Origin: Teratosphaeria epicoccoides
Lineage: Eukaryota; Ascomycota; Dothideomycetes; Mycosphaerellales; Teratosphaeriaceae
Direction of reading: 5' to 3'
Assembly (NCBI GenBank): GCA_021401465.1
Contig: JADDMT010000038.1
Span: 186,001-250,000 of the forward strand
Length of the DNA: 64,000 nucleotides
The position numbers and the translations under genes are program-made. This document shows positions 46,101 to 57,050 of the stretch, piece by piece (position 1 is the first letter of the stretch; the number at the start of each line of letters is the position of its first letter). Under the pieces are notes generated by a model that had not been told where the DNA came from, ran no database searches, and saw only the letters and a list, made by a program, of their open reading frames with translations.

Positions 46101-47532
46101 GGCTGGAAACGACAATTGGAGATGGCGCGTGCCCTCCTCGTCAGTGATGTTGCTGCAGTCCAAGTGCAAGTTCTGCGCAAGCTGCTCCACGAAGGCGCGA
46201 TCGGCGGCCTTGAGCGTAGAGGGCAAATCAAGCGAAGTCTGCACCTCGCTGTTTCCAGCTCGTGCGTTGACATATTTCTTGACCTGCGTGTACAGCTCTT
46301 TCTGACCAGACGTCATCGCTTGAATGCCCGGCTTTCTCTTCGTCCTCTGCATCACATCCTGCTTCTGCACGCTCTTGTCTTTCAACCAGCTGGCGTCCTG
46401 ATTGTCATGCTCGAAGAATCTATACTCGACATGACTCAATTCGTTCAGCAGAATGGCAAGGCGAGGTAAGCTGATGGTGCCTCCTTCATTGATGTATCCT
46501 CCAGCTTTCGGCAACACCTGCTTATACACTCCAAACATGAGCGATAATGCGCCCTCGTTGATGTGTAGATGGGGTAGATTGGGTAAGAAGTCGTTCCCCA
46601 CGAAAAACGCCATGAGAATGAAGTCGTCAATGATGCGCTCCATATCGAAAAGCACGTTGCCAAGAGCGCCGGGCTCTTTCAGTTCCTGAAATTCCAGCTC
46701 CAGGTACTCGCGTACTATGCATAAGTGCATCAAGTAGAAATTCTGGTGTTCCAGCTCAGTGCTCTTAATCTTGGATGCCCTGCCGAATGTGACCTCCTCG
46801 CGGAGCAGACAGAAATGCGGATCGTGCGATAACAGGCCCAACATGATCAGATCAGCATCCAGTCCATACAAGCAGTGACGCACGTTCGGGTCGTAGTTCG
46901 GCTGTGACTTGGCCTGACGAATGTACTCCATGATCTTGTGCTCACCCTCACCAGGCACCTCGTGACCCGACAAGACGATCTCGCAGCCCTGCCAGTCGTT
47001 GTCCTCCGACACCTTCTTGGCAATAAAGTACTTGAGCTGTTGTGTCAGGCGGGCCATGAATTCTGTGCCTGGTGTGATGCAGTTTGAATCGAACGGCGGC
47101 TCCTTCGGCATCTCCTTGCCCTCTTTCAACGCCTTTTCGCGAGCAACTTCTGCGTCCAATGCAGTCCTGAAACGTCTCGCTCTCTGCTGGTTCATCTTCG
47201 CTCGTGGCGCAACACCGTCGATGGCCATGAAGAACAGCTTCTGCGGCTTAATCTTGCCGAACAGATGCTCGATGTAGTTGAAGATCTTGATGAACATTTC
47301 ATCTTCGGGGGTGTGGGTGGTATGCTGGTTGTCGGAGTTGGAATGGGTGCAATTGTGGATGATGCCGTTCATGTCGAGGTAGAGGCAGTCGAACTCGGGG
47401 ATGCGGTTCTCTGCGATCAACTGGGAGATTGCGGGATATCGCTCCGACATCCAACGGAAGAATTTGGGGACACCTGCAACATGTCAGTGCCGACACAGGT
47501 TCACTAGCATGATCGAGTATTGCGGTACCCAT
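43188..47532 (-). CDS. XRN1: 5'-3' exoribonuclease 1
   Basis: Exon 1 is only four bases (47532-47529, ATGG). A 55-bp intron (47528-47474) follows, then exon 2 (47473-43188). Joining restores MGVPKFFRWMSERYPAISQ, the invariant XRN N-terminus, and gives 1429 residues. XRN1 degrades decapped mRNA in the cytoplasm. Catalytic landmarks: DCLYLDMNGIIHNCTH near 35-50, DGVAPRAKMNQQR near 90, GHEVPGEGEHKIMEYIR near 175, and YGLDADLIMLGLLSHDPHF near 205. The XRN1-specific middle domains follow. The tail (about the last 120 residues) is rich in Arg-Gly-Gly, an RNA-binding type tail. Without the tiny exon the gene would appear to start at Ser11. Confidence 0.96.
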
Positions 47533-47940
47533 GATGGCGGCTGTCCTTCAAGCTCACCGGATGTACAGCTGAAGTCGTTGGCGAATAGAGGGGGTGGTGC
47601 GATGACCGCAGAAGGTGAAGAATGAGGGTGCGGCGTTCGCGACACGGAGTCTTTGAAGGGAAGGAAGCGAGTTGTATGGCATGCACTGCACATGCAAGTG
47701 TATCGAGGCTGACGGTCTGTGCGCCAGCTTCAATTCCGAATATTAGCCGCCAACGCGTGCTCATGAAAGCACGCGTCTGGAGCTTGCTCTCAAGAACGCC
47801 GACACCTTGAGATCACCGCCTCAGCACATATCGCCAGGGTCAACAGGAATTACCGACACATACGCATACCGAACCCCACCTTCGATCGAGTCACCGTCAA
47901 TCAGCGCAGTCCCACGAGTCAACCCCAGTGACAGCTCAAA
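47533..47940. promoter_or_regulatory. Divergent promoter, XRN1 / HAT2
   Basis: 408 bp between the XRN1 start (minus) and the WD40-gene start (plus). No other frame of note. Confidence 0.6.
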
Positions 47941-49289
47941 ATGGCTGCGGTTGGGACTGACGCCGAGGAAATTCAGAACAAATTGATTAATGAGGAGTAC
48001 AAAATATGGAAGAAGAACAGCGTATTACTGTACGATGTCATGTACTCCAGGGCGCTCGAATGGCCCTCTCTCACGACACAATGGCTGCCAGACGTCAAAG
48101 AGGTCCCAGGCAAGAATATGCGCACACACCGTCTCCTCGTCGGCACACACACGAGCAATGACAACACAAACCACCTGCAGATCGCGCACTTCGACCTGCC
48201 AATACCACCACCAGCACAAATCGAGGACTACAACCCGAGCAGCGAGGAGCTGGGCGGATACGGCGCTAGCAAAGAGCGCATCGAGTTCAAGATTGTGCAA
48301 AAGATCGTGCATCCCACAGAGGTCAACAAGGCGCGATATCAGCCGCAGAACCCAGACATCATTGCGACGTGGGCAAGCGACAACAACGTTTATGTGTGGG
48401 ATCGGTCGAAGCACCCGTCCGTGCCGTCTCCGACAGCCGCCGATGTTGCAAAGCCGCAGGTGACCCTCAAGGGCCATACGCAGGAGGGTTTCGCTTTAGA
48501 GTGGAATCCACACACCGAGGCCCAGCTGCTGTCCGGGAGTGCAGATGGCACTGTCTGCTTGTGGGACGTGGAGAAGGACTTCAAGATCGACAACAGAGTG
48601 GTTAAGCCGAAGACTATCTACACCCAGCACAGCGCAACTGTCAACGACGTACAGTATCACCCGACGCTAGGCGCCAATCTGTTTGGTGAGTTCGATGTGC
48701 AGGGCAGCATGGCTCCGTCACATGCTAATCACATGCAGGCTCTGTGGCCGATGACATAACCTTCACCCTCATGGACATGCGCAGCCCACACCTCTCCCGC
48801 CCCGCCATCCTAATCAAAGACGCCCACACCGACGCCATTAACACCCTGTCCTTCCATCCCACTTTCGACAAGCTCGTCGCTACCGGCTCAGCAGACAAGA
48901 CAATCGGCATCTTCGATTTACGCTACCCTACCCACGGCAAGATTCACTCACTCGAGGGTCACAAAGACGTCATCTCAAAGGTCGACTGGCACCCCACGGA
49001 ACATGGAATCCTCGCCAGCAGCGCCGACGACAGACGTATCATCTTCTGGGACATCAGCCGCGCAGGTATGGAGCAGACACCTGACGACGCCGAAGATGGC
49101 CCGCCAGAGATGTTATTCATGCATGGAGGTCATATCAACAGAGTCAGTGACTTTAGCTGGAATAAGAACGACCCGTGGGTCATGTGCTCAACAGCCGAAG
49201 ATAACTTGATTCAAATCTGGCGTGCGTCACGTCATTTAGTTGAGGGCTCACCGCCAGGCGTCAGGCGGCGTGAGGTCAGTGAGTCCTAG
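47941..49289 (+). CDS. HAT2: RBAP46/48-type histone-binding WD40 protein
   Basis: Exons 47941-48685 and 48739-49289 join across a 53-bp intron that splits a Gly codon; the product is 431 residues. The N-terminal helix block NEEYKIWKKNSVLLYDVMYS followed by ALEWPSLTTQWLPD is the histone-H4-binding signature of this family, and seven WD repeats follow (VYVWDRSKH, GTVCLWDVEKDF, IGIFDLRYP, IIFWDISRAG, IQIWRASRHLVE). Members serve the Hat1 acetyltransferase (Hat2), CAF-1 (Msi1) and Polycomb/NuRD-type complexes. Filamentous ascomycetes usually have more than one, so Hat2 versus Msi1-like is not decided here. The ATG directly precedes the conserved block. Confidence 0.93.
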
Positions 49290-49559
49290 CGTGACATACT
49301 TGACCGCAGCACCAAGCCGTCGAACAGTGACGGGACATTGACAAGAGTGAGGCATGAGTCAGCACGTCAGGAGCTTGAGGCTGGCGCGAGGAATGATCCT
49401 GTTGAGGTGCCTCGCATCAGGCGTCAAGTACGGTGCTGGGGCTGTCACGGTTACCTGGCGAAGGAAGGGTGCAAATGTGCGATCTGCCCGGACTGTGGGA
49501 CTTGGGCCTGGGCTGATGTGGCAATGATGAGAGCTCACCTGCGAGGAACGATAGAATGA
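49290..49559 (+). other. Open frame continuing past the HAT2 stop, cysteine-rich
   Basis: After TAG 49287-49289 the same frame stays open for 89 codons to TGA 49557-49559. Its second half has seven cysteines in a zinc-ribbon-like arrangement (VRCWGCHGYLAKEGCKCAIC, then PDCG). There is no ATG before the cysteine block and no clear intron that would bypass the stop. It could be a decayed zinc-finger or F-box-type gene, a read-through extension, or chance. Confidence 0.3.
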
Positions 49560-50440
49560 GACGGTATGTCAGTTATCGGAACCGCGGACTGAGCTTTAGA
49601 AACGGCGAGCATAGTATGCAATGATGGCGGCGCGAGTGCAGTATGGCAAGTGGGTTGATACCTGTGCCCAGACTTCAGAGCGAGCATTTTGGAAGTAGTG
49701 AGACAAAAAGCACACAATCTGAAAGCCCCTTTCCTGTTCCCGGATACTGACGATGAGGCAGATTGGGATGATGGCGCTGATCCTACGGTACTTGAGCATG
49801 ATTGATCACTGTGGACTGATCTACGTTTTCAAGCCAGGCTCATTGCGCGCGCAGGTATCTTGGGTGGTCTTGACCTCAACCGACACCCGTGGCTCACGCG
49901 AGAACGACAGGTTCCTTGATCCGACCAAGACGATCGCACTCCCGGGCACCGGAGATGGACTTGATAAGAAATGATGTCCTTGGCTCCCTCGAGTACACAT
50001 CGACTCGACTCGATTCAGTCGGGGATGAAACTATACGATTGCTCCTGGCACTTCCATGGCTTGATGAGAACGACGCTTGGCTCACTTGAGGACGATCGAA
50101 ATGATGTCATTTTAATAATGATTCAGGTGCGCATGAGTCGCGAAATCTGGCATGTGACCACGCTTGAGGAAGGAACGACACAGCGGCCCGAGGTAGCCGA
50201 ATATGGATCTTTTTTGCTTAGTTGCCTTTCGAAGCTTTCTCACTTTTGCCACAACTGTCGCCGATCACCTTCTCAACGGCATCACCATCAAGTTTTGCAC
50301 CCTACATCAGCGTCGCCAGAGGACGGCTGCGGCATCATGGCTAGCAAAGGCACGCCGGATGCAAAGAGAAGGAGGTATCATCTTTGACTATCCACGATTC
50401 TCTACACTTATGCTGATAAGCCAGGCTTGACTTCTCGCAG
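49560..50440. other. Intergenic
   Basis: No recognisable gene. A short ATG-started frame at 50337 (MASKGTPDAKRRR) ending at a GTATCA donor could be a first exon of the BTB gene, but its phase does not fit the BTB frame. Confidence 0.45.
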
Positions 50441-51061
50441 GACATTACAATCATTGTAGGCGGTGGGTGAGAGGAGAGGAAGCGCTACACTGTCCATAAA
50501 AATGTCATCACCACACATTCGGAGTTCTTTCGCGCAGCTTGCGAAGGCAAATTCAAGGAAGCCCAGGAGAAAGTGATACGCGTACCAGAGATCGAGCCAC
50601 CCACGGTCGAGCGCTTTTTGCACTGGATCTATACTGGGGAGGTCGTGGTGCTCAATGAGGGTGACATCGACGAGGAGGAGCGGAAAGTGCCTTCCCACCA
50701 AAACAGGGCCCTGACCGTATTGTACACCTTCGCAGACCAATACGGCGATATGCGCCTGCGCAACGTGGTCATCGACAAGTTGATTGAGGTATTAAATGCC
50801 ACGAGAAAGTTCTCTGGTCAACACACCGCACGACTGGCTTTTGAGACGACCGGTCAAGGATCGAATCTGAGGAAGCTGCTAGCAGACTTCTACAATTACT
50901 ACGAGAAGCTTGAAGAATTGCGGAATCGTCAACATCTATACCCTCCAGAGCTGTTCTATGAAATGGTGCTCAGGAAGAAGGAGGGCATTAACGACTCACC
51001 AGAGCTCAGCAACAAGTGTCGATACCATGAGCATAACGAGGAAGTGCCGAAGTGCTCTTGA
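50441..51061 (+). pseudogene. BTB/POZ-domain gene with in-frame TGA
   Basis: The frame reads DITIIVGGG, then TGA (50468-50470), then KRYTVHKNVITTHSEFFRAA, which is a BTB domain running across the stop. It continues with EAQEKVIRVPEIEPPTVERF and LHWIYTGEVVVL, then a helical C-terminal part to the TAA/TGA at 51061, about 200 residues. BTB proteins of this fungal type (short, BTB at the N-terminus) are numerous and uncharacterised; many BTB proteins act as Cullin-3 adaptors. The stop falls where the family usually has one or two polar residues. The upstream exon candidate does not join in phase. One C-to-T change (CGA to TGA) would explain the stop. The rest is free of stops over 590 bp, so loss would be recent, or the stop could be a sequencing error. 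Confidence 0.6.
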
Positions 51062-51411
51062 ATGAGCGAATACAATTAGGCGGATAGCACAAACACCGAG
51101 AAAGCTTCTGACGGCGAGGATACCGCCAACCAAGACCATGCTGAAGCCAGACGGGCGTTGGACAATCAAAATCGTGTACGTGGTAGGCGGAGCGCGGAAA
51201 AGATGCGGCAAAGACCCAATCACTCTGGACTTGCTCTTTCAGGAGCAGTAATACATTGGCTAAAGTCGCGGACCTACTGACTCACTTGCATAATACAAAA
51301 CCCGGCCTATCATCGCATCAAATCATGTCCCAGGGCATCCCTCTGCCCAACACATCATACAACAGACCTCCCTTGACCACCCCAAATTCCGACCTCCAAC
51401 CACTCATCACC
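51062..51411. other. Intergenic, convergent
   Basis: Between the BTB frame (+) and the ankyrin gene (-). I see nothing in it. Confidence 0.5.
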
Positions 51412-51888
51412 CTACGCGCACTCCTCAGCGCCAAACAATCTCAAGCACTCCTCCCTCTTAAACATCCTCGCACTATCCACCGCATTCGGCCGCCCCTTCC
51501 ACACATCCGCGCCCGCCTCCACCAAAACCCTCACAACCTCATCATACCCCTTAAACACAACCCCCGCAACGGGACTCTGGCCCCTCTCATTCAGCACGTT
51601 CACATCCGCGCCCTTCTCCACCAACATCCTCACCGTCTCCAAATGCCCATGATATGCCGCAAGCATTAGCAGCGTGTCGCCCTTGTGATTTGTGAGGTTC
51701 ACAGGTATCCCGGCGTCGATGTATTGCCGCAGTTCGGCCGTCAAGCCAGAGCGCGCGATATTGAAGAGTTTGGTTGCGAGGTCGAGGGCTTCGGGGGGTA
51801 GTTGTATGGGTTGAGTAGGGTGAGGGGCGGCTTCCATTGTGGGCTGGGTGGTGGGCTGTGCGACGGACGAGTTCTGGGGGAGACCCAT
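51412..51888 (-). CDS. Ankyrin-repeat protein, short
   Basis: Single exon, 158 residues from ATG 51888 (MGLPQNSSVAQPTTQ). After a Pro/Thr-rich lead of about 45 residues come three ankyrin units: AELRQYIDAGIPVNLTN, then KGDTLLMLAAYHGHLETVRM with LVEKGADVNVLNERGQSPV, then GYDEVVRVLVEAGADVWKG. Stand-alone small ankyrin proteins of this size are conserved in ascomycetes and fission yeast as uncharacterised cytosolic proteins. The frame upstream of 51888 is open for another 16 codons without an ATG, so the start is reliable. Confidence 0.85.
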   Translation of the reverse strand: MGLPQNSSVAQPTTQPTMEAAPHPTQPIQLPPEALDLATKLFNIARSGLTAELRQYIDAGIPVNLTNHKGDTLLMLAAYHGHLETVRMLVEKGADVNVLNERGQSPVAGVVFKGYDEVVRVLVEAGADVWKGRPNAVDSARMFKREECLRLFGAEECA

Positions 51889-52374
51889 GGTTGTTGGCCT
51901 GTGTGGTTCTTGTCTGGCAGGGATTAGATAGATCAATGAAATGTGTAGAGGCGATTTTTGTGGTTGCTGTTGTTGGATGCAAATAGTGACGATGATGTCA
52001 TTGGAAGCGATCTATACATTGTGGTAAGCAGTCCACTTCTTATTTCAGCCCAGCACTCCAGCTTGGCACAGCTGTCGGTACTGCCGAAGACTCGTTTGAA
52101 TATCAGTCGAGCACTCTACCTTTTCCAGTGACTTCAATCAGCGGAACGCACCTCTGCCATGACTCCGCCAAATCTCATCAGGCTCTTCCTTCCGCTGCCC
52201 GTCGGACAAGTGGGCCGCATGGATGTCTCTGTCACCGGGCCACCGCCTGTGAGAAAAACACTTCCCGTATGAAGCTTCGGGAACCAATCGACCTTGTCCA
52301 TGCGTCTCAGAGGCTTGTGACAAAGCATCATCGACGTAGCATCCAGTCCGGAGACATGCTTTGCATCATGCGAG
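51889..52374. other. Intergenic
   Basis: Promoter side of the ankyrin gene. I see nothing else. Confidence 0.45.
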
Positions 52375-53169
52375 GCAAACACTCCGAGCTCGCTACTCGG
52401 CCTGTCTCATGAGCTTCTGGTGGCCATCAGCTCACGTCTAGGCCAGGTCGAACAATCCAGCCCAAGACAGACCTCTTGGAAATCCTTTCTTTTTTCCGAC
52501 TTGGTTGATATGAGGACGATCTGGGAAGTCGAAAGCGCATCCAGATATTGGCACTGATTACCAGGCCGAGATCAATACGCTCGAGTGCTCAGATTGGAGA
52601 TGCACATACCTATTGAGCGCGGCGGACGGATGCTCGAGCAGCCATACCTGAAAATATGCGCTGCATGCCAGACTCTCCATGCACCTTGAAAATTCTCGAC
52701 AGACAAACTCACTAAACATGGTACAGCACGCCAGTGGCGCAATTCAAAGAGTGCTGCCAGTAAACGGTGATCTGTCGATGTCGGCTCTTACAATGCGATC
52801 ATTAGTACGACCACGCCCGAAGCCCAGACGACAGTGTTCGCAATCCAGCGCCTTTTCGAATACACAAATATCTCACGTTTCCCAATCGAAGTTTGGTCGC
52901 GGCGCCGACGAGGTTTCGAAGAGTCTCATCATCCTCGCGAGGCAGATCGTGATCGCGAGCCAGCATCCTGCCGTGATCTACGTTTTTGCCGGCCGCCATG
53001 TCTTTGTGATAAAGGTCGCATGGAGACGCTGCGGGACTTGGGTATATCGCTCTGCGCTCATGAGAACACTGCTACATGCGAAATACCACCTGATGTCGTC
53101 TCTGCACAAACAACGTATGCGGTGTATCCCAGCGGGCCCCATGCTTGTAGACGAGTGCCACTTACATAA
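52375..53169 (+). pseudogene. Decayed F-box gene with three in-frame TGA codons
   Basis: One reading frame runs about 264 codons with internal stops only at 52555, 52687 and 52768, all TGA, and a final TAA at 53167. It opens with SSLLGLSHELLVAISSRLG, an F-box (LPxELLxxI-type). Later blocks match the zinc-binding middle of fungal F-box proteins: RVLRLEM, then KICAACQTLHAP, a TGA, then KFSTDKLTKHGTARQWRN, and a second Cys-rich part (CRDLRFCRPPCLCDKG). Each TGA can be explained by a CGA-to-TGA change giving Arg at a sensible place. No ATG is found before the F-box. The family call rests on motifs only. Confidence 0.45.
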
Positions 53170-54423
53170 GCCGAGGTGCGATTCACAGTCTTGGTTTGAG
53201 GTAGAGGCTGTGGCGATGCGAGAACACGACAAACGGTGGGAGGATGAAAGAGCAGGTCTAGGGGTCGAGCGCAGGATGCTATGGCCTCTCATCAGCGCCG
53301 CAGATCCAGTGTGGGTAGCTGCATTCGCCGAGTTGTCAAGGTGCTGATGGTAGCGTATATACGGTGCAGGATTCACATCATTGAATCAATCGGCTCACGG
53401 CTTGACATGGCTGACCGGTTGTTGGCAAGTCTGACTGCTCGTCAACGCGTGGATTCAATAGTAATGCTGTCGACTACTTCAAATGTCATTTTGAACATCA
53501 AGTGCCGACTCCACCTGCTGGCTGGTCTCGGTCGATTGATTCACGGGGTCGCTGAAACCCGTGGAATCCTCCCTGGCAAACATCGATCACTCGCTACTTC
53601 AATTAATTTCCATAACAACCGTTGGACTGATTGGTTAATTGTTGGTATTACTACTGTTTGCAAGTATGCGGTGTACGATCGAAGCATCGTCGTCAAGGAT
53701 GGGCACAAAGAATTCCTACTAGAGCGTCAGCAGTCTCGAGTTCAGCGTGGCTCGAGTACACTTTGTACCGCAGTCAATAATGCTCGTCTTGGAGAGTTAG
53801 CCAGCCGAAAAATTGTGCAGAGAATATGCAGTCGAGCACAATCAGTCTATATTACTGTTCTGATATGCCGGTACTCAGAGATGTGGTTCGCCAGAGCCGG
53901 ACGTGACTGCGCCGGAGGGATCAAGTCTCCTCGTGCAGGCCAAGCATATACGGACCCGATATCACTCGCTCTCAATGTCTGATCATTGCAGCCGGCAAAG
54001 CATGTTTCAAGCCTCTTGTCCCTGTATCAAACCAAACAAAGCGCGTGTTGCCGCACGAAAAGCCGGAGATGTGGATGACGGTGATGATGGAGCAAGGGTT
54101 CAACGCGAAGGAGTGGCTCGGCTCTCCCAACGACGACGCGCTTCTGCATAACGGAATCTTAGTGGGAGTCTGTGCTTTACGTGTTCGAGGCACAGACTTC
54201 GACTGAGGCTCTGGTCCTCGCCGTCCACGACATACATTGTCTTGCATCTCCCTTTCATCGTGTTACTTCTTACTCAAGATTGTAATTGCAAGAGCCTGCC
54301 AAGTCTATCGCTGCCCGTAAACAAACGCGTTGCACCGCACGCTGTCGGCGAGAGAGCCCCGTCTTCTGCGCCTCAGAAAGTCACGAACTCGACGCGTTCA
54401 CGATCGCGAGAACCATTTCAAAG
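53170..54423. other. Gene-poor stretch with one unexplained open frame
   Basis: Contains a 233-codon ATG-started plus-strand frame (53281-53982) in the same frame as the F-box fossil, with no domain or typical composition. I would not call it a gene. The remainder is the upstream region of the gene at 54424. Confidence 0.4.
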
Positions 54424-55698
54424 ATGACCACCCACAGCCAAATGGCCCGCGTGCCGTTTGCACCGCTCGACAATCCGCGTCTCCAGCATCTCGCGTCCGC
54501 AAAGAATCATCAGAATGGTACAGGTTATCTCGTTAGCTGACACGCACGTTCGGAGTACTAACGAAGCGCGTCAGGCCTGATCTCCAAGTCAGCACGATCT
54601 CCTGGCAAGTCGTACTTCACCAATATGAAGAGCACCGCGACATCCCCACCCAAGCGACTGGCGTCAAGCCTGGACAGCGACATCGACGTCTACGACGGCG
54701 AGAATGTCGATCCAGCCGCCCTCAGCTCTCCGAGCAAGAAGAGCAAGAGCAGCGACTTCACCTTCTCCTGGACTGCTTCGCCGGTCAAGACTATCAGCAG
54801 TATGCCACCACCAACTATTCCGTCGCGTCTGTCGACCCCAATGAGAGCCAATATGTCCTCGTCCAGGACGCCGCTCACTGCACCGGCTGGCCGCTCGCCA
54901 AAGAGAAAGCTAGGTGCTGGACGCAGGACATCAGTACCTTTCACGCGCATTGACCCTCCCGCTTTCTCCAAGAGCTCTTCTGCCTCGTCTTTGATGCCGT
55001 TCAGTCTGGATGCTGCTATTAGCAACACGCTTGGAAAAGCGACGAGGTCAACTGCGGGCTCTACGATTCAGGAGAGCATGCCAAAGAACTGGTACTTCGA
55101 CATCTACGAGGACTCACCCGAGGAGGAGGCTGCGACCCTAATGGAGCACAGCACGCTCACCCTTGACCTATCTTCAGACGACGAAGACTCTGCCAAGGTC
55201 AGAGACGATCGTGGCAAGGAGAATGTGGCTCCAGAAGGCTATGACTCGCCAGGTGCTTCGCGCCTTGCTGCTGAGACTATCGTTTTGCCGGCTGAGGTCA
55301 AGCACGTGAAGAAGACAGACACTGTCCGCAAGAAGGTCTTGAAGGCTGATGAGATGGACGACGGGCAGCGCTCGCCGCTCTCTGACCTCGAGACCGAGGA
55401 GTTCTTCCCCGAGGGTCTTGATAAAAAATCCCATGTCATGGTCCTCCCAACGCCGTCCAAGGAAGTCAAGTCCAAGGGTGTTGCTTTGTTCGCTGCTCCA
55501 GCTGCCTTCGCTGGCGGCTCTTTGGCTAAAGCATCGTCGAGCATGAGAGACGCTCCGGTGGTCACCAAGGACGGCAATATCAAAGGCGAGATTATTATTC
55601 TCGAGGACGACTCCGAGCCGTGCTTGGCACACGCCCCAGCGTCTATTACGGCCATGCCAGAAAAGGGCATTGCAGACGAGAATACGCCGTCAGCGTAG
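54424..55698 (+). CDS. Conserved-looking nuclear-type protein of unknown function
   Basis: Exons 54424-54517 and 54575-55698; the 57-bp intron has a textbook TACTAAC branch site (54554-54563 region) and splits a Gly codon. The product is 405 residues. The N-terminus has VPFAPLDNPRLQHLASAKNH. A KEN-like segment follows (YDGENVDPAALSSPSKKSKS), then PRSPKRKLGAGRRTS-type basic stretches. The central block MPKNWYFDIYEDSPEEEA plus ATLMEHSTLTLDLSSDDED and a GKENVAP is the best-defined part, and I believe it marks an uncharacterised ascomycete family. Two GEN/KEN-type boxes and (S/T)P sites suggest cell-cycle-regulated turnover; that is inference. No enzyme domain. Confidence 0.75.
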
Positions 55699-56797
55699 GT
55701 CCCACCCGATCCTGCTCTTGTCCACACTACGGAGACAGGAGGGACTCACAGAGTCGTTACTTGCACATTGCTGGATTCACTTGCTTAGAGGAGTCGAAAC
55801 TGTTGGAGTACAATACCATGCGTGAGATGAATGGCGCAGATGGCGGAGTGAATCGGTGTGGGACGGCTATGTGGTTACGTTTTTATGACATGCTTATGCC
55901 TCGCGAGTCCTCGTACATTTCCACAAAGGACAGCACGCAATCAATCAGTCCTCTCGACAGGCAGTCACGCTCCATCGGTTTTGATCCGACTCTTGTTACC
56001 ATCCAATGCTGATCCCTCTGTTGAGACGTGAGCAAGTCCGAGAGTGCCCCACTGAATGTATGGCGGTGTCATCGACGTCAGCGCCTCATCTTACTGCTCA
56101 GAACAGATACAGGATGGAGACGATACACAAGGAGTCACTACGGCCACATGCTCAACAGCCCAAGGAGCACACCGAGACTCCCCAAAATACTGCAATCGGC
56201 ATCTCAGCGAGACCCTGGGAGAGCCAGACACCAGCAACTGCATTGCGGCTTTTCTGCACAACATACTTCCTGCAACTACCAAGTATCGCTGTATCTGGCG
56301 CCGAGCAATGACATGCAGTATTTCGTCAATCTGGCCAGCATCATGAGCGAAATCAAACTATCCTGACACAAAGATCATCTGCGGTACAGAAAAGATCCTC
56401 GACTTCACTCAAAACCCTCCGGGCTGAGATACACCAGCCGTCATAGGAGGTGAAGCTACCGATCAATGCGATTGTAGAGATGCTCGACCGTCTGCACCGA
56501 TACCGCGAAGTTCTGGAGTGTACAAAGGCTGCACGTTCGACGTTCTGTATCGCGAAGGGATGAACACTCGTGCCGCCAAGCTGTGGGTGGATAGTCAAAG
56601 TCCTCTTTGATGTGTTACTAAGTGCGAGCGGAATCGCATTCTGGCGTCGCGTCTACTCGGCCGCGTTCAGACCATAAAGCCCACATGTTGAGAAGATGGC
56701 TACGGGCCGCACTGGTCTTGGAGACGGGGCCATATGGTAGATCTCGAGTCAAAACTGCTGATACCGCAAATGGATATTCTGCTGCCGTCAGCTGGAC
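55699..56797. other. Intergenic
   Basis: 3' flank of the gene at 54424 and beyond. I see no gene-like frame. Confidence 0.5.
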
Positions 56798-57050
56798 GTG
56801 ATTGCAACGAGCGCAGAGCTCGCATGGTGCCGTGGTTCATCAAAGGGGCGCAAAGGCCAAAATCTGTCGCTGTACCGGAAGATTCTGGTGCGTCTGTGCA
56901 CCGAATACTCCACGAGGGAGTGCGATGGCGAAGAATTCAAGCGTATGGCGCGCACACGATTTGATAAGAACTTGGCTTGCTGCGACTAGCGCAAGTCAAG
57001 GTCAGCAGAGCGGCAATATTGACACTGCTGCGGATCAGCTGAGTACTTCA
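56798..57050 (+). pseudogene. SDHAF1/Sdh6-like LYR-motif fragment
   Basis: A frame reads KGRKGQNLSLYRKILVRLC, then EEFKRMARTRFDKNLACCD and TAG (56987-56989). Leu-Tyr-Arg followed by the F-x-R-x-A-R-x-x-F-x-K-N block is the pattern of SDHAF1 (Sdh6), the LYR chaperone for the iron-sulfur subunit of succinate dehydrogenase. The expected next block (A-I-E-x-L-L-R) appears in another frame just after the stop (RAAILTLLR at about 57007-57033), so a frameshift separates the two. The usual N-terminal SGLQ and a good ATG are missing. It looks like a degenerate copy; the functional gene should be elsewhere. Confidence 0.4.

Noticed and set aside
53281..53982. 233-codon ATG-started frame
   Set aside because: No family, ordinary random-like composition; noted in the gap entry but not called a gene.
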